Positions 23,854-33,981 of a stretch of 64,000 nucleotides of DNA are shown here, piece by piece. The notes beneath the pieces are model-generated. The model worked only from the letters and a program-made list of their open reading frames with translations. It did not search any database and was not told where the DNA came from. The position numbers and the translations under genes are program-made. The DNA lies in NCBI RefSeq assembly GCF_000226095.1, contig NC_016474.1:4154001-4218000 (forward strand), in the 5' to 3' direction. Source of the stretch: Thermothelomyces thermophilus ATCC 42464. Lineage: Eukaryota > Ascomycota > Sordariomycetes > Sordariales > Chaetomiaceae. Within the stretch, counting starts at the first letter, position 1. Each line of letters opens with the position of its first letter.

Positions 23854-26800
23854 ACTATTATAATCCGGGGCATTTCTCTTTGTTTCTTTCTTTTTTTGTC
23901 TTCTTGTTTTTGTTTTCTTCTCTTTCCCTTCTTCCTCTCGAAAATCGTCCCGGAACTACGCGCCCAAGGGCCGTTAATGGTAGAATCAAAGACGGAGGAA
24001 GCAATTTGCGGTTGATGCGCGCTGGCGGGCATCCTGCCGCTGTCCAAGGGTTTTGGACAGCAATAGACTCTGTGGTAAAAGCAATCGGGGGAGCACAGGC
24101 GTTTGCTATGGGATCCCTCCGAAACTACGACCAGCAACATATGGCTGGAGGGATATAGGATCTCATCTTCGGGTTTTTTTTTTTTTTTTTTTACACCATG
24201 GTTATGTTTGTGCAGTTCAGTGGGAGTCAAGTACGGTTTGCCTTGCATTGCGATCGGACATCTGCACGTATTCGCATTGAGACTATTTGGGGCATCTCTT
24301 AGAGCATTGTACCTCGTCGGCAACATTACTTGAAACTTGTACGTCCTATTCAATTGGTCGAGCTTTTCCATTGTTTTCTGTTACAGCCTAGCGGCGAAGT
24401 TGGTGAGAGAGTAAGGTAGGCTCCAAGTCAGGTGTCGAGGTGAGAGGAAAGGGGACCGGTGCTGCAGTTCTGGCCGGGGGTGGGGATTTGTTCCCCAGAT
24501 CGGCCTCCCCAGAGAAGGAGGGTTGGCCTCCGTGCCGTGCCGTGCTGTTGTTGGTCGCCACGGAGATTCCCCCCTCCCCTCCCCCGGCCCCCGGGAAGAA
24601 GATCACAGGGCAATCTTGGCTCCACCAACCGTCCAGATGATCAATCACGCTTTGCGGTCTGCTGCTGGGATGTGGTGGAGAGAGATCATATGCCAGCAAA
24701 TCCCCGCGTGTTGCCAGGGATGTAAAATGCTGCGTGAACCGAAACCCAGGGTTCGCTATTTACCAAGTAACGATGTGTATGTATGTACTTTGCTGTCTCA
24801 GCTGCTGCATACTCGAGCTAAGAAGAGCCTACGTCATCCTATGGTTTGCAACACCAACCGGGAACACAAACTGCCAAGTTCAACGGTGCAATGGCACAGC
24901 GAGGATGACGTTGGACCGATTGTTGGATCCAAACCCGCAGGAGTGGACGGCGCCGGATTTCTGAAGGAGGCGAGGTGGTTCGGGTAGTGGATGGAGTGCC
25001 GCGCACGGCAGTCGGTTGGTATGATAGATACCTAATATATGCGGAGCACGCTGCCTAATGGAACGTTGTGCTTTGCCAGGAAGGCGCCTGTTGATGGCGT
25101 CACTGGGACATTTGAAGGCGCGGGAATGGCCAAGCTGGCGCGGCTTTCACGATTTTTGTACATAGTATTGGACCTGGTCAGCGTTACGCCGCGACGTTGG
25201 AAGCACAGCGCCGTACCTTGCTTGCCATGGTAACTTGCCAAAAGCGCCGTCTGGGGAAGCGGGAAGGTTGCCCGCTTAACGGAGCATTTGCCAAGCCCAG
25301 CTTGGCTTTTGCTATGCCGTGCGGATACGAGAGTACGGATTACTAGCAGCAAACATAGCATGGAACATGCGGGTAAGAAACCTAGTGATGCAGGCTCGAT
25401 CGATTGGTGCACAACGAGTCGTCTTGCAAAAGAATTCGAGATGGGAGGGGCTCGATTGAGGCAGCAACGAATGGTCAAGAGAGAATGTTGGTTGTAAGAG
25501 AAGCTCCACTGTGTTTCGAGACGCCGCTTCTGTAGCGAATCCATTCCACCTCCCACCCCCTGCGAGAGGGAGGGAAGGTGGGGGGCCGGGCCCCCTTGGC
25601 CCGTGCTTGTTTCCGCTTTGCCCAGCCAAGATTCGCATCTTTTTTTGCCAGCATCAACTGGCAAAGCGGACCCTGTTCCATGTTACAGATCTCGAGATCC
25701 TTGCCACTTATCAGTGGATCCTCCATGCACCTCACTCTCCAGTCCGTGCCTCTCAAAATGATGTTCAAGAGATCATCTCAAATGCTGCTCGAATGCCTGG
25801 TGCAGCCCTAAGATCTCCTAGAGTCAAGAGTTCTTGGGGACTGGCCCTTGGTTACTCAAAAGAAGTGGGACGCGGCGCTTTTATCGGCGGTTGCATGAGT
25901 TTGTCCCCCGTCATCGCCCCCTTTGATCTGGCGGTGGTCAGATCCGCCCGATTCTTTCGTTTGCTCCGTCCAATGTTCCGTTGGTGCTCGTTCAAGCCAG
26001 GGGTATCCAGGCTTTTTGGCTTTTGTTTGAACTTTTGGTCCCTCGCAGCCAATTACCAGAACGGCAACACTCTCGGCCCAACCCGCGCGGAAGCCAATTG
26101 TTAGCTCTTGAGCCACGGATACACTACACTACACAGGCAAGACTTAATTAGCTCCTGGTGTATACAACTCGTACATACTACTGCGAGAGTTGTGTGGGAA
26201 TTCTCCACGCAATGGTCTGCCAAGTTGCGCGAACTGACACCAGGAGTCACTGACACATGGAGTCCTTCGGCTTGGCTGCTACACTACCACGAACACGGCG
26301 CGATGCACCGAGGTGCGTGCTGGCACGAGGGGACGTGCGGGAGTCTTGAGACGTTAAACACGAAAACAAGTTTGACAGTCAAGTACGGAATATGTGTATA
26401 CAGCAAACAGATAACTTTGTCGTCGCAGTAGAGTAGGTAGCTAACCATTGGACGTGACTGCATTGTCATGGTAGCGCTTGAGAATGCCCTGTCATTTCCG
26501 TCTCGTGGCCTGACGATCCAGCACGGCTCGGAGCTTCTGCCACCCAGGGGGTATATCACGCAGATCTTTACACTAGATCCCCGGGGCGGCTACCGCTCGC
26601 CACCTCTTAGCGTAAGGTACCCCGTACCCAAAACGCCGTGTTCGAAACACACACGAGGAGCGAGGAGCAGTGGGTCGGAAGGCGGGAAACAACCCCGGGC
26701 GCCAGACACAGCGCCGCGCTGGATGCAAGTGTTATAAGATCGCCGCACCTCGCCGCACCCTGCCAATGCTGCAGCCTGTGATGCTCCTTTCCCGTCAATC

Positions 26801-27461
26801 CGGTCTCCGTTCCTTTTTATTTTGTTTTCTTTTTTTTCAGCTCCCTATCCTCTTGTATATCGTCATTCTTTTTTTGCTGCCTGTGCTGGCCAGGGCGCTC
26901 ATTCTTCTGGCTGGCTCAGAGTGGGTAAGTGCCATCAGTGGCATCATCTGATGTTTCCCTTCTTCTGCCGCCCTTCTTCTACTTGCAAGCCCTTTCCGGC
27001 AATGCCCCATGCATGTTTCAGACACGACAACGACCTCGAGTTAGGCGGAGAACCCGCAGCCCATCATCTCTTTTCTCCCAACTAGTGTGTGGTGGAGGGC
27101 GATACCCGCTATTTTTCATTGTTCTTGTTCGCGTGGTGCGCTCGCATTGTCTGAACAAGGCTCAACAATGGGGAAAGCAGGATTTCCTTCCTATTTCCTC
27201 CTATTGTTCAGTCAACTGATCGCAATGGATGACTTTTAACTCGCCAACTTTCTGGATCCAAGCCGATGGATGATGAGCACACGGTCTTTATCCTTCTCAT
27301 CCTCCACGCCACGCTCCCCTTTTGCTTTCCTTTTAAATGCGAATCAGCGGGCGATGCCAACTGGCTTCTAGAAAAACCTGAGCTAACCTTGTTAACTGCT
27401 TTTCAAGATCACATTACCCAAAACGACATCTGGAGATAGCCGGACCTAGACCTAGATCAGG
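23854..27461. other. Intergenic, no supported gene
   Basis: 3.6 kb. A poly-T tract of about 19 bases lies near 24174-24192, and pyrimidine-rich stretches follow the F-box gene. No frame is convincing. The right end holds the promoter of the GH55 gene. Confidence 0.5.
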
Positions 27462-29804
27462 ATGCTCAAACGACTGTCCACAGCGGTTCTGCTGGCCCTC
27501 GGGCTCGCCTCCTCCACTCTTGCCGCACCGGCACCGGCACCGCGGCAAGAGTCGGGGTGGTGGGTGGCCAGCATCGAACGGCAAGGCGCTCCCGCCTTCA
27601 ACGATGACCCCAACTATAAAGTGTTCCGCAACGTGCGGGACTACGGCGCCAAGGGTGACGGTGCGACTGACGACACCGAGGCCATCAACAAGGCCATCAG
27701 CGACGGCAACCGGTGTGGTCAGGGCTGCTCTTCGCAGACGACGACCCCGGCGCTCGTGTACTTCCCGCCCGGCACCTACGTGGTCAGCAAGCCCATCATC
27801 CCCTTCTACTACACTCAGCTCGTCGGCGACGCCGTCTCTCCCCCGACCCTGAAGGCGTCCGCCGACTTCTCCGGCATGGCCGTCATCGACGCGGACCCGT
27901 ACGACTCGGAGGGCAACAACTGGTGGACGAACCAGAACAACTTCTTCCGCCAGGTCCGCAACTTTGTCATCGACCTGACGGCCATGCCCGTCGAGGTTGG
28001 CGCCGGCATCCACTGGCAGGTTGCGCAGGCGACGAGCCTGCAGAACATCGTCTTCAACATGCGCACCGACGGCGGGGAGGCCAACAAGCAGCAGGGCATC
28101 TTCATGGACAACGGGTCGGGCGGTTTCATGTCGGACCTGACCTTCAACGGCGGCAACTACGGCGCCTTCTTCGGCAACCAGCAGTTCACCACCCGTAACC
28201 TGACCTTCAACGACTGCAGGACGGCCATCTTCATGAACTGGAACTGGGCCTGGACCTTCCAGGACGTCAAGATCAACAACTGCGGCGTCGGCATCGACAT
28301 GGCCAACGGCGGCCCCGGCGGCCAGACCGTCGGGTCCGTCCTCGTGCTCGACAGCCAGTTCACCAACACGCCCATCGGCATCAAGACGGCCTACGACCCG
28401 GCCTCCCCCCAGACCAACGGCACGCTCATCCTCGACAACGTCGACATGACGGGCACGACCCAGGCCGTCGTCAACGAGGGCACCGGCGCCGTGATCCTCC
28501 CGGGCAACCAAAAGGTCAGCTTCTTCGCCCAGGGACGGGCCTACGATGGCGCCGGCGCCGGCTCCGGCAAGGCGGTGCAGGCTCCCCAGGACCCGGTGAG
28601 GAAGCCGGACGTGCTGCTCGACCCGGGGACGGGTAAGGTGGTGACGCGCAGCAAGCCGCAGTACGAGAACGTGCCGGCGGGCAGCTTCGTCAGCGTCAAG
28701 GCCAACGGGGCCAAGGGCGACGGCAAGACGGACGACACGGACGCGATCCAGGCGGTCTTCGATAAGGCGACGCCCGACCAGGTCGTCTACTTCGACCACG
28801 GCGCCTACATCATCACGCGGACGGTCAAGGTGCCCAAGCAGATCCGCATCACGGGCGAGGCGCTGCCCCTGATCCTGGCGGGCGGCGATTCGAGCTTCAA
28901 GGACCAGGCGAACCCGCAGCCGGTCTTCCAGGTGGGCCAGCCGGGCGACAAGGGCGAGGTGGAGATGTCGGACCTCATCTTCGGCACGGCGGGCCCGCAG
29001 CCGGGCGCCATCATGATGGAGTGGAACGTGGCGGGCAGCAAGCCCGGGGCGGCGGCGCTCTGGGACGTGCACACGCGCATCGGCGGGTACGCGGGCACGC
29101 AGCTGGAGCTGGAGCAGTGCGCCAAGAACCCAGACGTGACGAACCCGGTCAGGCCCGAGTGCTTCGGCGCCTTCATGATGCTGCACGTGCGCGAGGGCGG
29201 CAGCGTCTACCTGGAGAACACGTGGTACTGGGTGGCGGACCACGGGCTGGAGCCGTCGGCGCGCGACGGCCAGATCGACGTCTTCAACGGCCGCGGCGTC
29301 CTCTTCGAGGGCGAGGGCCCGGTCTGGGGCTGGGGCACCGCCTCGGAGCACTCGGTCCTGTACAACTACCAGTTCAACAAGGCCTCCAACGTCTTCCTGG
29401 CCCTCATCCAGACCGAGACGCCGTACTTCCAGGGCAACCCGGACGCGACGCAGCCCTTCGCCGTCAACCCGGACTTTGCGGACCCGGACTTTGCCAAGTC
29501 GTGCGCGGCCGACGACGCCGGCTGCAGGCGGGCGTGGGGCGTGCGGGCGATCGAGTCCAAGGACATCTTCGTGTACGGCGCCGGGCTGTACTCCTTCTTC
29601 GACAACTACGCGCAGGACTGCCTCCGGACCGAGTCGTGCCAGTCCCACATGGTCTCGATCGAGGGCGGCAGCCGGGTGCACATGTACGGCCTCAGCACCA
29701 AGGCCAGCGTCAACATGGTGACGGTCGACGGCCGGGGCGCCGTCCTCGACAGGGACAACCGCAACAACTTCTGCGCCACCCTCGCGTTCTTCCAGTCGGC
29801 ATAG
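27462..29804 (+). CDS. GH55 exo-beta-1,3-glucanase, secreted
   Basis: A single exon of 780 residues. The signal peptide is MLKRLSTAVLLALGLASSTLA, followed by an Ala/Pro stretch. Two tandem right-handed beta-helix domains follow, each opening with the same signature: VRDYGAKGDGATDDTEAI near residue 57 and VKANGAKGDGKTDDTDAI near residue 411. This two-fold layout is diagnostic of family GH55, whose members release glucose or short oligomers from the ends of beta-1,3-glucan (laminarin, callose, fungal wall). The motif GWGTASEHSVLYNY places Glu629 in the region where the family's catalytic acid lies. That assignment is from memory. The length is typical. Likely roles are nutrition or remodelling of the fungal wall. 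Confidence 0.95.
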   Translation: MLKRLSTAVLLALGLASSTLAAPAPAPRQESGWWVASIERQGAPAFNDDPNYKVFRNVRDYGAKGDGATDDTEAINKAISDGNRCGQGCSSQTTTPALVYFPPGTYVVSKPIIPFYYTQLVGDAVSPPTLKASADFSGMAVIDADPYDSEGNNWWTNQNNFFRQVRNFVIDLTAMPVEVGAGIHWQVAQATSLQNIVFNMRTDGGEANKQQGIFMDNGSGGFMSDLTFNGGNYGAFFGNQQFTTRNLTFNDCRTAIFMNWNWAWTFQDVKINNCGVGIDMANGGPGGQTVGSVLVLDSQFTNTPIGIKTAYDPASPQTNGTLILDNVDMTGTTQAVVNEGTGAVILPGNQKVSFFAQGRAYDGAGAGSGKAVQAPQDPVRKPDVLLDPGTGKVVTRSKPQYENVPAGSFVSVKANGAKGDGKTDDTDAIQAVFDKATPDQVVYFDHGAYIITRTVKVPKQIRITGEALPLILAGGDSSFKDQANPQPVFQVGQPGDKGEVEMSDLIFGTAGPQPGAIMMEWNVAGSKPGAAALWDVHTRIGGYAGTQLELEQCAKNPDVTNPVRPECFGAFMMLHVREGGSVYLENTWYWVADHGLEPSARDGQIDVFNGRGVLFEGEGPVWGWGTASEHSVLYNYQFNKASNVFLALIQTETPYFQGNPDATQPFAVNPDFADPDFAKSCAADDAGCRRAWGVRAIESKDIFVYGAGLYSFFDNYAQDCLRTESCQSHMVSIEGGSRVHMYGLSTKASVNMVTVDGRGAVLDRDNRNNFCATLAFFQSA

Positions 29805-30823
29805 GGAGTCGGTCGGGGACGTGGTGGTGGTGGTCGCGGCGGCGGACGAGGAGGCGGTAGAGGCGATAGAGGCGGGCTTGGAACGTGCTCCGAGAGGAGC
29901 GATACGATGGCGAGGCGGTAGTGTGTAGCTACGCTCTCGATGTAGCGCCCGCCCGACACGATGATGACGACAAGATGGGAGGCTTTGTGTGTGGTTTATT
30001 CGCTTTTTATTTTCCGTACATTATTATCACGTTGCTTTCTTCTTTTATACCCTTCGAAACATTGGCCGCGAAACAGGCCCTTTTTGTGCATTCGGTTTGC
30101 GGGTCGGGTTCTAACGACATCGGTCGGCGGTGACGAGATATGCGTAGATCTGGATAGGGGCGCAATGCATATTGCAAACGATTTGGGAATTGAAACGACC
30201 CTACAATTTTTTTTTTGCGTGTTCAAAATGGCCAAGATTGAGGCGTCTCGTACGGTACTCCGAAGCTGTACTGTATGCTCTCGAGAGTATGTGTATGGTA
30301 GGTGTGTGCATCTGTAATCCGCACGTACAGCGTACACAGTAGTGTAATGGTGCTTCAGCCTGGAGGCTCATACAAATACGGTTGGTTGGTGGGGCTCGCC
30401 GCAACCGTTGCATTCCCGGGCCGCATGCCAGTTTTGATGAAAGCAGGGAGGTGCAATCGCAATTGGAAACGTCATAACTTCCGCCTGCCAAGACCTTGTG
30501 ACAGCTTCGACCCTCGCTCTGTTTTTCCGTACTCCTTCCCCGTTTCCATCGCCGATTTGCGACGCAAAGCCGCACCGCAGCCCACTCGCTCCGGCTGCAC
30601 TCTCACCCGTTTTGCATTTTCATGAGCCTGGGCTCTGAGGCGATCGATCCATCCCTCAGCTCTCGCCACTCCTAGGATCAGTTTTTTCTCGGTTTCATGC
30701 GACGGCTCGAATCCGGTTTCTCTCGCGCGACGTTATTACGTTATTTCCCGGTAGAAGGCAACAACGACAACGATCCCTCAGAGAGCAACAGCAATAACCC
30801 CAAGTCCAGAATATCATGAAATC
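29805..30823. other. Intergenic
   Basis: 3' flank of the GH55 gene and promoter of the Scs3-like gene. No gene seen. Confidence 0.5.
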
Positions 30824-31997
30824 ATGGCCGACACGGACCGCCCAGCGCGCCGGTACAAGTCTCCCTCCGAGCTCTCCCGCGAGCCCGACGGCGCCCCCTT
30901 CCCCCCCTCCTCCCCATCCTCCCCATCCTCCCCAACATCCCCGACCCGCCACACGGCGCGCATAACGTGCACGACGCACACCCACACGCCACCGCAGCGG
31001 ACCAGCCCGTACCTGCCTACGCCGACCGAGCGGGCCGTGCTGGCCCTCTACCCGGCGGTGCTCGTCTTCGGCGCCCTCTTCTCACAGCTGTCGCCCGAGA
31101 CCCGCGCGGCGCCCTACGACACGGCACGCCAGGCGCACGTGCAGGACCCGGCCCTGGCCCCCTCCTACTTTGCCCGCAAGGACAACCTGCTCAACGTGCT
31201 CTTCGTCAAGCGCGGCTGGGCCTGGATCAGCGTCGCCTTCTGGGCCTTCCTGCTCACCCACCCGGCAGCGGGCCCCGGCGCGAAAACGAGGGCCAGGGCG
31301 GCCGTCCGCTGGGCCGCGGTCACGGCCTGGTGGGTGTTTGTGACGCAGTGGTTCTTCGGCCCCGCCCTCATCGACCGCGGCTTCCGCTGGAGCGGGGGCA
31401 AGTGCGAGGTCGCCGAGGAGGTGGTGAGGCAGGGCGAGGCCGGGACCAAGGAAGTGGTCACCGCCGCCGCGTGCAAGGCCTCGGGAGGGAGCTGGCGGGG
31501 CGGGCACGACATCAGCGGACACGTGTTCCTGTTGGTCCTGGGGAGCTTCTTTCTGATGCAGGAGGCCGGGTGGGTCGTCGCGAGGTGGGCGCGGTGGTTG
31601 GGGGAGGAACGCTCTGTGGTGATGCACGACGGGGCGGTGAAGGGCGCACTGGTGGAAGCGGACAACAGGAGGGACAGGCAAGAGGAGGTGGTGGTGCTGA
31701 CGGCTTTGGAGGCGCTGGGCCGGGGAGGGACGCTGGTAGCCGTGGTGGTGGGGCTGTGCGGGTGGATGCTGCTCATGACGGCGATTTATTTCCACACGTG
31801 GTTTGAAAAGGTACGTGAAGTGAAGCAACACAAAGAGCCGGAAGCTCTCCTCCCGATTATTCCGATGGAAGAAGGGCTTGCTGACCTCGACATAGCTCAC
31901 TGGACTGCTCGTTGCCCTGATAGGGTTGTATGTGACCTACATCCTCCCGCGCTGGGTTCCCGCGCTGCGTGGCGTTGTTGGGTTGCCAGGGATCTAG
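30824..31997 (+). CDS. SCS3: Scs3/FIT-family ER lipid-droplet protein
   Basis: Two exons (30824-31810 and 31896-31997) give 362 residues. A Ser/Pro-rich N-terminus is followed by about six hydrophobic segments. The family signatures are DISGHVFLL with His233 and AIYFHTWFEK with His324, the two conserved histidines of FIT proteins, which act in the ER as acyl-CoA or lipid diphosphatases and are needed for lipid-droplet budding and phospholipid balance. The second exon adds the last membrane helix (LTGLLVALIGLYVTYILPRW). Yeast has two members (Scs3 and Yft2); which one this matches is not settled here. An internal loop contains an inserted, Cys-bearing segment of about 35 residues between the membrane helices. 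Confidence 0.88.
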
Positions 31998-32287
31998 CGC
32001 CATGATATATAACGACTCGAAAGAAAGAGGTAGACCGAGACACAGAAAGGGCGAACTGAATAATAGGCATCACATCATCCCTGCATTTGTTTTCCTACAC
32101 CTTTTGTTAGTTGCTCGGTCCACCCACAACTTCACAATCTCACCCCTGTTCCTTTGCACATGCTTGGCAGGGGATGGCCAGCGCACGGACCGATTCATGA
32201 CCTCATCGAAGAGGGACCGAAGCATTTCGCGGGGTTCTTTCTGGGTCTTTCACTTCTGCAACAACGCTCGCGTATTCCTCGGACACG

Positions 32288-33485
32288 ATGACAGCACCAT
32301 CCGACGGCATGCTCTCGGTCAAGGTCCCCGCCAACCTCCCCGAGTTGGTGAAGGCGGCCTTCAACCGCGCGCGCGCCAGTGGCGACGTGCACTTCTTCCC
32401 GACTCAGGTCACCCTCGTCAATGTCAACTCGATCCCGGTACGTTCGTTTGTTTCCCTTCCCCTGCCGGTAGTAGCAAGCAAACCCGAGCACGAGCCCCGA
32501 CAAGACGGCTAACATTTGCTCGTCCTGTACGCGTTTGCAGTTCCAACTGCGCTTCTCTCCCGCCCTGGCAAGCAAGCCTCAGGTCCCACAACCGCCCGCG
32601 CCCTCCCCCGATGCCGAGCCCTCTGCGAAAGAAGGGCGACCGCGACAGCCACAAAAGAAATCCTTCTTCGACCCCTTCGACAATCCGCCCGAGGCTATGC
32701 TCATCACCCCTCTCGATCCGGCACACAACCTGGTCCTGAACAAGTTTGCCATCGTGCCCGAGCACTTCATCCTGGCCACCCGCGCCTTCAAGGAGCAGAC
32801 GGACCTGCTGGAGCGGGACGACCTCGAGGCGGCGTACGCTTGCATCGAGGCGTATCACAACAGCAGCGAGAATGACGACAGCGGCAGCGAGCTATACGTC
32901 TTCTTCAACTCGGGCCCGGCCTCGGGCTCGAGCCAGCCGCACCGCCACCTGCAGATGCTCCCCGTGCGGAGGATGCGGGAGGGCCTGGACGGCGGGGACG
33001 GCGGGGCATGGGACGTGCTTGCGGGCCAGCTGCTCGACCCCGGGGTGCGGCGGCGGGTGCCCTTCAGCACGTTCGCCGAGCCGATCGGGCCCGGCGCCGA
33101 CCTGCTGGGCACGTACCTGAGGCTGTATCGGCGTGCCTGCGCTGCTGTCCTGGGGCCTACCGCCGCCGCCGCCGGCGCTTCTCAGTCCGAGGGGAGGCCG
33201 GACGGGGAGAAGGAGGCGAGGGTGGAGTACAACCTGGCCATGACGAGGGACGTCATGGCGGTCGCGCCTCGCGTGGTCGAAGGCACGGCGGTGACGGCGG
33301 CTGCGGAGGACGGGACCGGCAGGAAGGAGGTGGGCAGGCTCGCGCTCAACGGGACCGTGCTGGCGGGCACGGCGCTGGTCAAGACGCAGGCGGAGTGGGA
33401 TGCGCTGAGGGCGGAGCCGGAGCAGCTGTTGGAGATTCTGGGGAGAATAGGGGTGCCGACTGTTCCGGCTCCGTCGCCGCTGTGA
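32288..33485 (+). CDS. APA2: ATP adenylyltransferase (Ap4A phosphorylase), Apa1/Apa2 family
   Basis: Two exons (32288-32437 and 32541-33485) encode 364 residues. The splice joins VNSIP to FQLRFSPAL, and a TAAC branch point precedes the acceptor. The core carries KKSFFDPFDNPPEAMLI, LVLNKFAIVPEHFILAT, and the nucleotidyl-transfer site SSQPHRHLQMLPV with His184 and His186, the HIT-superfamily histidines that form the covalent nucleotide intermediate. The C-terminal half ends YNLAMTRDVMAVAPR and LNGTVLAGTALVKTQAEWD, typical of Apa enzymes. It degrades diadenosine tetraphosphate with phosphate to ADP and ATP in the cytoplasm. The gene lies only 290 bp downstream of the Scs3-like gene, in the same direction. 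Confidence 0.92.
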
Positions 33486-33950
33486 GATCAAGGGAGATGT
33501 TTGCGTGATTTGTTTACACCGTACTCTTATCTTGGGTCTGTATTATAGATGGAATAGCGTGTCTCTTTGGAGCCACAGGAGAGAAATAGGTTCAAGAGAT
33601 CCTTCTGCCCATGATGTCTGTAATTGAACCAGGTTCGAATTCGACAGAATTAGTTCTTTGCAAAATTACACCTCAGCTCCAAGCTCACTGCCCATGTCTA
33701 CCGGACACGAAGTTATTATTAGGTGACGGCCTCGTCAAAGATGAAAGTAGGCTAGGTAGGTATGTAGATAGTCTCCTTATTCCTTATTCCTCGATTACCC
33801 TTCACTTTTGAAAGAGCATCAAGTCACCATTAGACCTCTTCCGCCTCGGGACAAAAGCAAAAGAGCAAGAAAAAAAACGAAAAAGGAAAAAAAAGGGGAA
33901 AAAAGGAAAAAAGATGGAAGAGAACGGAGATAGGACGGAAGTCAAACTGC
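33486..33950. other. Intergenic between convergent genes
   Basis: Contains a nearly pure purine run on the plus strand at about 33848-33920 (A- and G-only blocks). It lies between two 3' ends and no gene is seen. Confidence 0.5.
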
Positions 33951-33981
33951 CTACTGCCGCTCCCTCTGATACAGTATCTGA

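Noticed and set aside
27414-29681. Minus-strand frame of about 755 codons over the GH55 gene
   Set aside because: Antisense shadow caused by strong GC3 bias. It has Arg/Val/Ala-rich nonsense composition, while the plus strand encodes a complete GH55 enzyme.
33625-33650. GGTTCGAATTC resembling a tRNA T-loop
   Set aside because: No acceptor stem, D-arm or anticodon arm at the right spacing.
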